Shown piece by piece: positions 53,761-61,676 of a stretch of DNA of 64,000 bases. The stretch is taken from contig JAZOLO010000016.1 of the NCBI GenBank assembly GCA_045653035.1, positions 124,001 through 188,000 on the forward strand, written 5' to 3'. The DNA is from RGIG6353 sp045653035 (GTDB taxonomy: Bacteria > Bacillota > Clostridia > Oscillospirales > SIG627). The position numbers and the translations under genes were made by a program. Each line of letters begins with the position of its first letter. Positions within the stretch are counted from its first letter, which is position 1. The notes under the pieces were generated by a model. That model ran no database searches. It saw nothing but the letters and a program-made list of their open reading frames with translations, and was not told the origin of the DNA.

Positions 53761-53792
53761 AAAAGGTTTACACTTCGGTGTAAACCTTTTTT
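53761..53792 (+). terminator. Terminator after tuf
   Basis: Perfect 13-bp stem (53761-53773 / 53778-53790) with a TTCG tetraloop and T-run. Confidence 0.95.
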
Positions 53793-53814
53793 CTTTGTAT
53801 AAGAGATTTATTTT

Positions 53815-53850
53815 CAGGGGAGTGCTTTTGAAGTCAAAAGCACTCCCCTG
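53815..53850. repeat. Intergenic palindrome, CTTTTGAAGTCAAAAG core
   Basis: Perfect 16-bp arms (53815-53830 / 53835-53850) around AAGT, followed by CCCCACGAAAA. Related copies are at 55474-55517 and 55578-55615. No T-run and no gene needing a terminator. Confidence 0.7.
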
Positions 53851-53899
53851 AAACCCCACGAAAAACATAATAGAAAAATCATTAAAGTTTTTGAGGGTT

Positions 53900-53927
53900 A
53901 AGGGAACTTTTTGTAAAAAGTTCCCTT
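53900..53927. repeat. Intergenic palindrome, GGGAACTTTTT core
   Basis: Perfect 13-bp arms (53900-53912 / 53915-53927). It resembles 1706-1741. A further small hairpin TTAAGGC-AGA-GCCTTAA follows at 53935-53951. The stretch 53793-53965 holds only these elements. Confidence 0.65.
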
Positions 53928-53965
53928 GCGGTTATTAAGGCAGAGCCTTAATATAATAAAATCTC

Positions 53966-53994
53966 TTGTCAAAAAATATAAAATGTGATACAAT
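53966..53994 (+). promoter_or_regulatory. Promoter of nicotinate phosphoribosyltransferase gene
   Basis: TTGTCA (53966-53971), 17 bp, TACAAT (53989-53994), with TGTGA before the -10. The transcript start would be near 54001, which rules out the ATG at 54007 as the main start. Confidence 0.78.
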
Positions 53995-54024
53995 GGTGCA
54001 AACTAAATGTGGGAGAGAAAACAG

Positions 54025-55452
54025 ATGTATCACAATAATTATACAATGCTGTGCGACTACTACGAGCTTACGATGGCAAACGGCTATTTTCAGGCAGGGA
54101 AGAAGGAAGAAGTAGTATATTTCGACGCCTTTTTCAGACAGATTCCCGACGGCGGCGGATTTGCTATTACCGCAGGGCTTGAACAGCTTATTGACTATAT
54201 AAAGAATATAAAGTTCACAAAAGAGGACGTGGAGTTTTTAAGAGGGAAGAAGTGCTTTTCTGAAGACTTTCTCGAATATCTTCTGAATTTCAAGTTTACA
54301 GGTGATATATGGGCAATTCCTGAAGGCACCCCCGTTTTCCCGGGTGAGCCTATAATAACTGTACGTGCACCTGCAATCGAGGCACAGTTTATTGAAACCT
54401 ATCTTCTTCTTGCAATAAACCACCAGTCCCTTATTGCAACTAAGGCTAACAGAATAGTGAGAGCCGCAGGCGGCAGACCCGTTGCTGAATTTGGCTCACG
54501 CCGTGCACAGGGTGCCGACGGTGCAATTCTCGGTGCAAGAGCCGCATATATCGGAGGCTGTTCCGCAACGGCTTGTACTATATCCGATAAGGAATACGGA
54601 GTACCCGCAACAGGTACGATGGCACATTCGTGGGTGCAGATGTTTGACAGTGAGCTTGACGCATTCAGAGCCTATTGCGACCTTTACCCGAATAACGCAA
54701 CACTCCTCGTTGATACCTACGACGTACTTGGAAGCGGTGTTCCCAACGCTATAAAAGCCTTTAAGGAAAAGGGGATAACAAAGTGCGGAATTCGTCTTGA
54801 CTCGGGCGATATTGCATACCTTACGGTTAAGGCAAGAAAGATGCTTGACGATGCAGGACTTACGGATTGTAAGATAGTGGTTTCCAACTCTCTTGACGAA
54901 GGAATTATCCGTGATATTATAGCACAGGGTGCTGAGGTGGACTCATTCGGTGTCGGTGAAAGACTTATCACTGCTAAGTCTGACCCTGTTTTCGGTGGCG
55001 TATACAAGCTTGTAGCAAAGGAAAAGGATGGCAAGGTCGTTCCTAAAATCAAGATAAGTGAAAACACAGGTAAGATTACAAATCCTCACTACAAAAAGGT
55101 TTACCGCATTTTCTCAAATGAAAGCGGGGAGGCAATAGCCGACCTTATGTGCGTCCATGACGAGGTGATTGATACAAACGAGCCTCTTGACCTTTTCGAC
55201 CCTGTAGATACCTGGAAGCATAAGAAGATAACGAATTACACACTTCGGGAATTACAGGTTGAAATTTTCAAAAACGGTGAGTGTGTATACGAAAGTCCTG
55301 CACTTTCTGAAATAAGAGATTATTGCAAAGAGCAGATTTCACATCTTTGGAAAGAGGTAAGACGTTTTGAAAATCCGCATCGCTACTACGTTGACTTATC
55401 CGTTAAGCTGTGGAACGTAAAACACGACCTCTTAAAGAGCAAAGGACAATAA
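54025..55452 (+). CDS. pncB: Nicotinate phosphoribosyltransferase
   Basis: A 475-residue enzyme of the NAD salvage pathway, turning nicotinate and PRPP into nicotinate mononucleotide with ATP. I use ATG 54025 (MYHNNYTMLCDYYELTMANG), which has GGGAGAG upstream. Family motifs: EFGSRRAQGADGAILGARAAYIGG and the active-site His in ATGTMAHSWVQMF, then TLLVDTYD, IRLDSGDIAYL and FGVGERLITAKSDPVFGGVYKL. Length matches the bacterial PncB-type family. It is a single-gene unit between a promoter and a terminator-like palindrome. Confidence 0.94.
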   Translation: MYHNNYTMLCDYYELTMANGYFQAGKKEEVVYFDAFFRQIPDGGGFAITAGLEQLIDYIKNIKFTKEDVEFLRGKKCFSEDFLEYLLNFKFTGDIWAIPEGTPVFPGEPIITVRAPAIEAQFIETYLLLAINHQSLIATKANRIVRAAGGRPVAEFGSRRAQGADGAILGARAAYIGGCSATACTISDKEYGVPATGTMAHSWVQMFDSELDAFRAYCDLYPNNATLLVDTYDVLGSGVPNAIKAFKEKGITKCGIRLDSGDIAYLTVKARKMLDDAGLTDCKIVVSNSLDEGIIRDIIAQGAEVDSFGVGERLITAKSDPVFGGVYKLVAKEKDGKVVPKIKISENTGKITNPHYKKVYRIFSNESGEAIADLMCVHDEVIDTNEPLDLFDPVDTWKHKKITNYTLRELQVEIFKNGECVYESPALSEIRDYCKEQISHLWKEVRRFENPHRYYVDLSVKLWNVKHDLLKSKGQ

Positions 55453-55473
55453 TATTTTATATTTTTATATATG

Positions 55474-55517
55474 AAAAAGGGGAAATGCTTTTGAAGCCAA
55501 AAGCACTCCCCCTTTTT
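55474..55517 (+). terminator. Terminator / palindrome after pncB
   Basis: Long imperfect stem AAAAAGGGG...TGCTTTTG / CAAAAGCACTCCCCCTTTTT with AAGC loop and T-run. It has the same core as 53815-53850 and is likewise followed by CCCCCACGAAAAG, so it is a family member doing terminator duty. Confidence 0.75.
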
Positions 55518-55577
55518 AATCCCCCACGAAAAGCTTATTAAAGAAAACTTTTAATTATGTTTTTCAGGAGGGAGTTT

Positions 55578-55615
55578 GAGGGAGGGTACTTTTGACTTCA
55601 AAAGTACCCTCCCTC
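55578..55615. repeat. Intergenic palindrome between pncB and fhs
   Basis: Perfect 18-bp arms (55578-55595 / 55598-55615) around CT; the core CTTTTGACTTCAAAAG is the family core with the centre altered. It lies 18 nt from the convergent fhs stop but has no T-run. Confidence 0.7.
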
Positions 55616-55633
55616 AATATAATAAATATTAAC

Positions 55634-57307
55634 TTAAAAGAGTCCGTGGATAACGCCGTTTTCGTCAACGTCAATCTTTTCTGCCGCAGGAACCTTGGGA
55701 AGACCGGGCATTGTCATAATGTCACCTGTAAGTGCTACGATAAAGCCTGCACCTGCCGAAACCTTAACCTTCTTGATAGTTACCACAAAATCCTCGGGTG
55801 CACCGAGCCTTGTGGGGTCATCGGAGAAGCTGTACTGGGTTTTAGCCATACAAACGGGAGCGGAGTCAAAGCCAAGCTCACGAAGCTTTGCAATCTCCTT
55901 CCTTGCAGAGGGGAGAATGTTAATGTCAGAGCCACGGTAAACGTTTTGAACTATTGCACGAATTTTATCTTCAATGGAAAGAGAGGTATCGTAAGAGAAG
56001 CGGAAGTTACCCTTTTCTTCTTCGCAAAGACGAACAACCTCACGTGCAAGGTCCTCACCGCCAAGACCGCCTTCAGCCCAAACGTTTGAAAGAACAACGT
56101 TAACGCCGAGTGCACGGCACTTTTCGATAATAAGCTCAACCTCGGCATCGGTATCGGTGGGGAATCGGTTAATCGCTACAACAGATGGAAGTCCGTAAAC
56201 GTCCTTGATATTGGAAACGTGACGGAGAAGATTGGGAATACCTTTTTCAAGAGCTTCAAGATTTTCTTCGCCAAGCTCTGTCTTAAGAAGACCGCCATGC
56301 ATCTTGAGAGCTCGGATAGTAGCAACGATAACAACGGCGGAAGGTGTGAGTCCTGCCATACGGCACTTGATGTCAAGGAACTTTTCAGCACCAAGGTCAG
56401 CACCGAAGCCAGCCTCAGTTATCGCATAGTCTGCAAGCTTCATCGCCATCTTTGTGGCAATAACAGAGTTACAGCCGTGAGCAATGTTTGCGAAAGGTCC
56501 GCCGTGTACGAAGGTGGGTGTACCTTCAAGTGTCTGTACAAGATTGGGCTTGAGAGCATCCTTTAAAAGAGCCGCCATAGCACCGTCTGCCTTAAGGTCA
56601 CGGGCAGTTACGGGCTGTTCATCGTAGGTGTAACCTACGATGATTTTTCCAAGACGCTCCTTGAGGTCTGTAATAGAGGAGGCAAGACAAAGAACAGCCA
56701 TTATTTCAGAGGCAACAGTTATGTCGTAGCCGTCCTCACGGGGTACACCGTTTACTCTGCCGCCAAGACCGTCTGTAACGTAGCGGAGCTGTCTGTCATT
56801 CATATCAACGCATCTCTTCCATGTGATGCGTCGAGGGTCAATGTTAAGAGTATTGCCTTGATAAATGTGATTGTCAAGCATTGCCGCAAGGAGATTGTTT
56901 GCAGCACCGATTGCATGGAAGTCACCTGTGAAATGAAGGTTAATATCCTCCATTGGAACAACCTGAGCATATCCGCCGCCTGCCGCACCGCCCTTAACTC
57001 CAAAAACAGGACCGAGGGAGGGCTCACGAAGGGCAATCATCGCATTTTTGCCGATACGGGAGAGTCCGTCTGCAAGACCTATTGTGGTGGTAGTCTTACC
57101 CTCACCTGCAGGGGTGGGAGTTATAGCAGTGACAAGAATAAGCTTTCCGTCAGGCTTACCCTCAAGCTCCGTGAGGAGTGATAAGTCAATTTTAGCCTTG
57201 TATTTTCCGTAAGGCTCAAGCTTGTCCTCTGGTACGTTTGCTTTTTTTGCAATTTCGCCGATAGGCTGCATTTTGGCGCTTTGCGCTATTTCAATATCTG
57301 TTAACAT
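55634..57307 (-). CDS. fhs: Formate-tetrahydrofolate ligase
   Basis: A 557-residue enzyme of normal length that makes 10-formyl-tetrahydrofolate from formate, THF and ATP in one-carbon metabolism. Clear family features: the P-loop TPTPAGEGKTTTTIGL near residue 65, REPSLGPVFGVKGGAAGGGYAQV, DINLHFTGDFHAI, VHGGPFANIAHGCNS, and the C-terminal GAGFIVALTGDIMTMPGLPK. The ATG at 57307 has GAGGG 13 nt upstream. No other Wood-Ljungdahl genes are seen nearby, so a biosynthetic role is enough to explain it. Confidence 0.97.
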   Translation of the reverse strand: MLTDIEIAQSAKMQPIGEIAKKANVPEDKLEPYGKYKAKIDLSLLTELEGKPDGKLILVTAITPTPAGEGKTTTTIGLADGLSRIGKNAMIALREPSLGPVFGVKGGAAGGGYAQVVPMEDINLHFTGDFHAIGAANNLLAAMLDNHIYQGNTLNIDPRRITWKRCVDMNDRQLRYVTDGLGGRVNGVPREDGYDITVASEIMAVLCLASSITDLKERLGKIIVGYTYDEQPVTARDLKADGAMAALLKDALKPNLVQTLEGTPTFVHGGPFANIAHGCNSVIATKMAMKLADYAITEAGFGADLGAEKFLDIKCRMAGLTPSAVVIVATIRALKMHGGLLKTELGEENLEALEKGIPNLLRHVSNIKDVYGLPSVVAINRFPTDTDAEVELIIEKCRALGVNVVLSNVWAEGGLGGEDLAREVVRLCEEEKGNFRFSYDTSLSIEDKIRAIVQNVYRGSDINILPSARKEIAKLRELGFDSAPVCMAKTQYSFSDDPTRLGAPEDFVVTIKKVKVSAGAGFIVALTGDIMTMPGLPKVPAAEKIDVDENGVIHGLF

Positions 57308-57337
57308 ACTTTTTCACTTACCCTCTCTTTTTTCTTA

Positions 57338-57366
57338 ATTATATAATATAAAGTAAAATTTTTCAA
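57338..57366 (-). promoter_or_regulatory. Promoter of fhs
   Basis: On the minus strand TTGAAA (57361-57366), 17 bp, TATAAT (57338-57343). Confidence 0.75.
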
Positions 57367-57372
57367 TAGTTA

Positions 57373-57401
57373 TTGATTTAATCTTTTGTTTATTGTAAAA
57401 T
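57373..57401 (+). promoter_or_regulatory. Promoter of small orphan gene
   Basis: TTGATT (57373-57378), 17 bp, TAAAAT (57396-57401). Divergent from the fhs promoter with only 6 bp between the -35 boxes. Confidence 0.65.
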
Positions 57402-57422
57402 TAATGAAGAAAGGGGAGTATT

Positions 57423-57692
57423 ATGAAAGAAGTATATAGCTTTAAGTCGCCAAAGGGTGCAAGTCTTGTTCTTACGAACGTTACCGAAAAAAGTATTGAC
57501 GTAACCTTTGACGTTTATTTTGAAACAAACCCTCCTGTGAAGTCACTCACTCTCACCCTTCCTCCCGAAAGGGTAACGGTGATAGAGCTTTCGAGGTCAT
57601 TTGCAAACGAAGGATATAGAATTCCCGAGGGCAGTTTTTCACTTGTTTTAACGAGTCAAGAGTATGTACCGATTACAGTATTCGACCGTTAG
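57423..57692 (+). CDS. Small protein of unknown function (89 aa)
   Basis: I do not recognise this protein. It has a good AAGGGGAG site and promoter, and codon use like its neighbours. It has no signal peptide and no membrane segment. Alternating hydrophobic residues (SLVLTNVTEKSIDVTFDVYF, LTLTLPPERVTVIEL, FSLVLTSQEYVPITVFD) suggest a single small beta-sandwich, perhaps Ig-like. It stands alone between the fhs promoter and a convergent gene. Confidence 0.65.
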   Translation: MKEVYSFKSPKGASLVLTNVTEKSIDVTFDVYFETNPPVKSLTLTLPPERVTVIELSRSFANEGYRIPEGSFSLVLTSQEYVPITVFDR

Positions 57693-57755
57693 ATTTATTT
57701 CCTGTATGTCATTATAGGAATAGCTTTTTCAAAAAAGGAAAGTGAGTTGTTTTAA

Positions 57756-58205
57756 TTATACGTGAATTTTAATTAAAATCTTTTTTACAGGTAAGCTTTT
57801 GTTAATTTTCATACCCGGTTTGTGAACATCGTTAGGGAAGAAAATTGCAAATTCATCTTCGTTAACTTCTAAAGCAACAGCAGAATCAGTGTCGTTATAG
57901 AAGGTAACGTCTTTTTCAGAGTTGTAAGGAATCATTTCGGTACATTTATCTAAATCTTCCCAGTACATCATTTCATTGCCTTTTAAGATATACTGAATAT
58001 CAATATAATTGTTGTGATTTTCAAATTTAGCTTCTTCTTTGGAATTATATTCCTGAACGTTAGCATAAACGTTTTTGCCGTCAAGCTCGTATTTACCAAC
58101 TTCAATGCCCTCTTTTCTGCATTTGTCGATAAAATCAAGGCCGATTTTGAAGCCTTCGCCTAATTTGTAATATAGTTCTTTGTTTTTAATGTTATCAAGA
58201 ATCAT
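57756..58205 (-). CDS. YhcH/YjgK/YiaL (TabA-like) family protein
   Basis: A 149-residue cupin-like protein. I use ATG 58205 (MILDNIKNKELYY), 7 nt after GAAAGG; the ATG at 58214 abuts that site. Family signatures: FENHNNYIDIQYILKGNEMMYW with the metal-binding histidine, and EFAIFFPNDVHKPGM near residue 125 with the second. Members such as E. coli TabA and YhcH affect biofilm or sugar-acid metabolism, but biochemical function is unsettled. Single gene, minus strand. Confidence 0.87.
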   Translation of the reverse strand: MILDNIKNKELYYKLGEGFKIGLDFIDKCRKEGIEVGKYELDGKNVYANVQEYNSKEEAKFENHNNYIDIQYILKGNEMMYWEDLDKCTEMIPYNSEKDVTFYNDTDSAVALEVNEDEFAIFFPNDVHKPGMKINKSLPVKKILIKIHV

Positions 58206-58338
58206 TTGTAACATCCTTTCGTGTTTTTTTATAATTTAATTATATCACTATCTTTTAATAAATCAAGAATATTTTTTAATTTTAGCAGTGCTTTATTGTA
58301 ACATTACAGTTCCACAGTATAGGGTATTCAAATAAAAT

Positions 58339-58367
58339 TTGACAAAACTATTTTTATGTGATATACT
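58339..58367 (+). promoter_or_regulatory. Promoter of the CNNM/CBS gene
   Basis: TTGACA (58339-58344), 17 bp, TATACT (58362-58367), with TGTGA before the -10. Confidence 0.82.
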
Positions 58368-58426
58368 ATGCGATGTGTATGTGTATATCACATAAATATA
58401 AACAAAAAAAGGAGTGAACGTCCAGC

Positions 58427-59710
58427 ATGGACAGTCCGGGTAGTATACCCTTACTTATACTCATACTTATTGTACTGTGTGCCCTTTCGGCATTCTTCAG
58501 TGCATCTGAAACGGCTTTTATGTCATTCAGTAAATCCAAAATGAAGACCGAAGCCGATGACGGAAGCAAGAAAGCAAAGCTTGTACTCAAGATAAACGAC
58601 AAGTACGAAAAGCTTCTTTCCACCATTCTTGTAGGCAATAATATCGTTAATATTCTTGCCACCTCACTTGCAACCGTGCTCTTTACAGGTCTTATTGACA
58701 ATGAGGAGCTTGCGGTAACTGTTTCAACCGTTGTTATGACTCTTGCTATTCTTATCTTCGGTGAGATAACGCCAAAAACAGCGGCAAAAAAGCTTTCTCA
58801 AAAGCTTACCAAAAACGTATCAAAGCCCATAAATGCTATAATGGTACTGCTTACACCCGTTACCTACCTTTTCGGTTTGTGGCAAAGCTTTGTTTTGAAG
58901 CTTACTAAAAAGGACGAGGACGATACGGGCGTTACTGAGGAAGAAATTATTACCGTTGTAGAAGAAGCGGCAATCGGCGGTGAAATTGATGAGCAGGAAA
59001 GTGAGCTTATCAAAAACGTTATCAAGTTCAGCGACCTTGATGTCGGAGACATTCTCACACCGCGAGTTGATATCGTTGCAGTTGAGAAGGGCTGGGACAG
59101 ACAGCAGATTGCAGAGGTATTCTCACAGTCTGAATTTTCAAGACTTCCCGTTTATGATGAAAATATCGATACTATTATCGGTATCCTTTATCAGAAGGAT
59201 TTCTACAACGATACAAATTCTCCTGTGTTTAAGCTTGTAAAGCCCGTTAAGTTTATCTTCACCTCAATGAAGATATCAAAGCTTCTCAAGTATTTTCAGG
59301 AAACCAAGTGCCACATGGTAGTCGTAAGCGACGAATTCGGAGGCACAGCAGGTATCGTTACTCTTGAGGACGTTCTTGAAAGCCTTGTCGGTGAAATTTA
59401 CGACGAGCATGACGAGGTAGTAGAGGAAGATATATCAGAGCTTTCTGAAAATAAGTATAAGGTAATGGGTAGCACTGCTATCGATAAGTTCCTTGAATTC
59501 TTTGAAATTGACGAAGAAAGCGAGGACTCCGATATTACAACGTTCAGCGGATTTGTTGCACATAATCTCGGAGAAATCCCCGACGAAGGCTCCTTCGAGT
59601 ATAAAAATCTTAAAATCACTATCACCGAAACCGAAGCAAACAGACTCGTTTCTGCCGAGGTGGAGGTTTTCCAAAAAGACGACGAGGAAGATAACGCGGA
59701 AACTTTTTGA
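58427..59710 (+). CDS. CNNM/CorC-type CBS-domain membrane protein
   Basis: A 427-residue protein: a DUF21/CNNM transmembrane domain with about four membrane segments (residues 5-160, including SAFFSASETAFMS and GEITPKTAAKK), a CBS pair (about 205-325, with DILTPRVDIVAVE and SRLPVYDENIDTIIGILYQKDF, DEFGGTAGIVTLEDVLESLVGEIYDE), and a C-terminal CorC_HlyC domain (to about 415). The family was called hemolysin-like but is now linked to magnesium export and divalent metal homeostasis. GGAG is 12 nt before the ATG. The last codons form part of a palindrome (59698-59721). Confidence 0.92.
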   Translation: MDSPGSIPLLILILIVLCALSAFFSASETAFMSFSKSKMKTEADDGSKKAKLVLKINDKYEKLLSTILVGNNIVNILATSLATVLFTGLIDNEELAVTVSTVVMTLAILIFGEITPKTAAKKLSQKLTKNVSKPINAIMVLLTPVTYLFGLWQSFVLKLTKKDEDDTGVTEEEIITVVEEAAIGGEIDEQESELIKNVIKFSDLDVGDILTPRVDIVAVEKGWDRQQIAEVFSQSEFSRLPVYDENIDTIIGILYQKDFYNDTNSPVFKLVKPVKFIFTSMKISKLLKYFQETKCHMVVVSDEFGGTAGIVTLEDVLESLVGEIYDEHDEVVEEDISELSENKYKVMGSTAIDKFLEFFEIDEESEDSDITTFSGFVAHNLGEIPDEGSFEYKNLKITITETEANRLVSAEVEVFQKDDEEDNAETF

Positions 59711-59745
59711 AAAAAGTTTCCACACCTTCAAAAACTTTTGAACTT

Positions 59746-59776
59746 AAAAAACCTGCCGAGAAATCGGCAGGTTTTT
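59746..59776 (+). terminator. Terminator after CNNM gene, shared with XRE gene
   Basis: Stem AAAAACCTGCCGA/TCGGCAGGTTTTT with a GAAA tetraloop; T-runs on both strands. It sits between convergent genes. Nearly the same hairpin recurs at 63541-63576. Confidence 0.93.
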
Positions 59777-59787
59777 GCTTTAAGAAC

Positions 59788-60141
59788 CTATTTTTTAGGT
59801 TCTTTTTTTGTTGCATTGGAAAAGGAAACTATTATTTCAAGGAGATTTTCAAGATATATTTGGTCGAGCTGTTTTATTCGGTTAAAAATGTCTTCATATA
59901 TTTTTTCGTTTTCATCAAAAGCTGTAATACCAAGAAGTACGTCTGCACTTGCTCCGAATTCAAGGCAAATCTTTTTGAGTGTAGCAAGAGAAATTCCTAC
60001 TTGACCGCTTTCAACACTTGCAAGAAAACGTGAGCTGACGTCAAGCTTTTCAGAAAGAGCTTCTCTCGTCATCTTTTTTTCAAGTCTTATTTCTTTAAGC
60101 TTTTCACCCAGAAGTAAGTTGATTTCCGTACTTGTACTCAT
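59788..60141 (-). CDS. XRE-family helix-turn-helix regulator
   Basis: A 117-residue protein. Residues about 10-68 are an XRE-type helix-turn-helix: LGEKLKEIRLEKKMTREALSEKLDVSSRFLASVESGQVGISLATLKKICLEFGASADVLLG. The rest is a helical tail that may mediate dimerisation. AAGGGG precedes the ATG. It is divergent from a lipoprotein gene whose promoter overlaps an inverted repeat, so it may control that three-gene unit. Confidence 0.88.
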   Translation of the reverse strand: MSTSTEINLLLGEKLKEIRLEKKMTREALSEKLDVSSRFLASVESGQVGISLATLKKICLEFGASADVLLGITAFDENEKIYEDIFNRIKQLDQIYLENLLEIIVSFSNATKKEPKK

Positions 60142-60207
60142 ATCATAACCCCTTTTTGTAACTTTACTTCAATTATAATGTGAATTACCCATTCATAAAA
60201 TGACTTA

Positions 60208-60234
60208 ATACATCACTTGACAAATGAAGTATTA
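60208..60234. promoter_or_regulatory. Inverted repeat over the -35 box, possible XRE operator
   Basis: AATACATCA (60208-60216) and TGAAGTATT (60226-60234) are inverted copies with one mismatch and a 9-bp centre containing TTGACAAA. Confidence 0.45.
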
Positions 60235-60245
60235 TATCATATAAT
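60217..60245 (+). promoter_or_regulatory. Consensus promoter of lipoprotein/DUF4190/peptidase unit
   Basis: TTGACA (60217-60222), exactly 17 bp, TATAAT (60240-60245): a full consensus match, unusual in this window. Confidence 0.88.
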
Positions 60246-60277
60246 ATCCTTGTCAAAAAAATAAAAGGAGATACAAA

Positions 60278-60853
60278 ATGAAAAAAACAGCGTTATTACT
60301 AATTATCATTTCTCTATTGAGTTTATTCCTTGTGTCCTGCGACAACAACGAAAAAAAGACAGAGGAAGCACAGACAAATATCGAAGAAAAAGAAGTTGAA
60401 GAGAATAACCTCTATGACCCTGACCTTTTAGGTACGTGGATATTGCAGGAAGAAGCTGAAAACGGGGAAGAAAAGCCTGTACAAGGTATGCATTTCTTTG
60501 AAAACGGAGATTGCTATAATTATTATTATAATACGGGTCATTACGATGATTATTACGATTATGAAACAGATAAAAGAGTGTATCTTTTTGAATATTATGT
60601 TTCTAAGGATACTATGACTGATTGGTATACTGACAAAAGTGCTTCTCTTATGATTCAAGACGGCAATATTTTCAAATATAATATGAAAGATAATGTGTTA
60701 ACGGTTGTCAATACTGATGGCGAATCGGAGATATTTATAAAATCAGACGAAAATTTTGTTGATATTATCACAAAAAATGATAAATGGATAAAAGAGATTG
60801 AAGATAACGCATATGCAGAATATAAAAAAGCAAATCCATATAGCGATTATTGA
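60278..60853 (+). CDS. Lipoprotein of unknown function (191 aa)
   Basis: A lipoprotein signal ending LFLVSC (Cys near residue 21) is followed by a charged Glu/Lys/Asn linker and a domain with LLGTWILQEEAENGEEKPV, GMHFFENGDCYNYYYNTG and LMIQDGNIFKY. The strand pattern, opening with L-x-G-T-W and later LTVVNTDG, is like the lipocalin-like/DUF5640-type small beta-barrels common in Clostridia lipoproteins. I cannot assign a function. AAAGGAG lies 8 nt before the ATG. It is Tyr/Asp-rich and AT-rich. First gene of a likely three-gene unit. Confidence 0.75.
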   Translation: MKKTALLLIIISLLSLFLVSCDNNEKKTEEAQTNIEEKEVEENNLYDPDLLGTWILQEEAENGEEKPVQGMHFFENGDCYNYYYNTGHYDDYYDYETDKRVYLFEYYVSKDTMTDWYTDKSASLMIQDGNIFKYNMKDNVLTVVNTDGESEIFIKSDENFVDIITKNDKWIKEIEDNAYAEYKKANPYSDY

Positions 60854-60885
60854 TAAATAAAATATTTAAAATAAAGGAGTTATTT

Positions 60886-61650
60886 ATGAGTATAAGAGAT
60901 GGCGTTCAGTCAGGAATGCAATTAGCAAATGATTTTGCAGACATTTCCAATATAAGAAACAGTGTTTATAAAACTAAAAAAGAAATAATTCGTTCTCCTT
61001 TGGTGCGAGAGTTGATTGAGGTAACGTTTACATCTAGCATAATACCCAAAAGAATACAAATAAATTCAGGTGGAATTTTTGCACAAATTTATGATGAAAA
61101 TAGCGGTACATATCATCCAACGGGAGTATATTTATATTCCCCTGATGTTAATTTTAATTACATATTCAGTGCGGCTCTTGCGTCGATTTTCCAAGACCTA
61201 TATCCCGAAGTCTATGAAATGAATAAACTTTACATTTCTCAATTATCAGAAATGCTTGAAAATGATACGTGGTTTTGTGAGCTTACATTAAAGGAAGAAT
61301 TTATGTACAAGGAAATAGTGCCTGCATTTGACGTATCTAAAATAAATGAAATTCCTTTAGACAGTCCTATTTTTAAGATGTCAGATAAATACACATCCAA
61401 AGCACCAAGCCTATCTAAGCTTTCTTTCACTTTTGGAATAGTAGGACTTGTCGTGTCATTGATACCAGTGTCATCATTTTTGGGAACTTTTTTAAATTTT
61501 ATTAATATTTTTGTAGGTGTTGCAGGTTTTCGTTCTGCTTCAAAAGGTAAAAAATCTTTAGCGGTATGGGGAATTATCCTGTCTCTTATTGGGTTATTAG
61601 CACCAATGGTTATAGGCTTTTTGTCTTTTAAGGCTTTTCTTGGAATATAA
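60886..61650 (+). CDS. Membrane protein with DUF4190-like C-terminus
   Basis: A 254-residue protein. I use ATG 60886 (MSIRDGVQSGMQLAND) after AAAGGAG rather than the frame start at 60850, which overlaps the preceding stop. Residues 1-170 are soluble and unrecognised (YHPTGVYLYSPDVNFNYIF). Residues about 185-254 carry two or three membrane segments in a DUF4190-like layout, FGIVGLVVSLIPV...LGTFLNFINIFVGVAGFRSASKGKKSLAVWGIILSLIG. Such tails are usually found in small Firmicutes membrane proteins. Function unknown. Confidence 0.72.
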   Translation: MSIRDGVQSGMQLANDFADISNIRNSVYKTKKEIIRSPLVRELIEVTFTSSIIPKRIQINSGGIFAQIYDENSGTYHPTGVYLYSPDVNFNYIFSAALASIFQDLYPEVYEMNKLYISQLSEMLENDTWFCELTLKEEFMYKEIVPAFDVSKINEIPLDSPIFKMSDKYTSKAPSLSKLSFTFGIVGLVVSLIPVSSFLGTFLNFINIFVGVAGFRSASKGKKSLAVWGIILSLIGLLAPMVIGFLSFKAFLGI

Positions 61651-61676
61651 ATAATTTTTAATTAAGGAGAGAAACC

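Noticed and set aside
52351..53868. 505-codon open frame antisense to tuf
   Set aside because: It is a shadow of the strong codon bias of tuf. It has no ribosome binding site, and its Ser/Val/Cys-rich sequence is that of antisense translation.
53999..54024. ATG 54007 as start of pncB
   Set aside because: It lies only a few bases after the predicted transcript start and upstream of the ribosome binding site used by ATG 54025.
59698..59721. Separate terminator at the end of the CNNM gene
   Set aside because: The GGAAACTTTTT/AAAAAGTTTCC palindrome includes the stop codon and lacks a following T-run; the true terminator is the hairpin at 59746.
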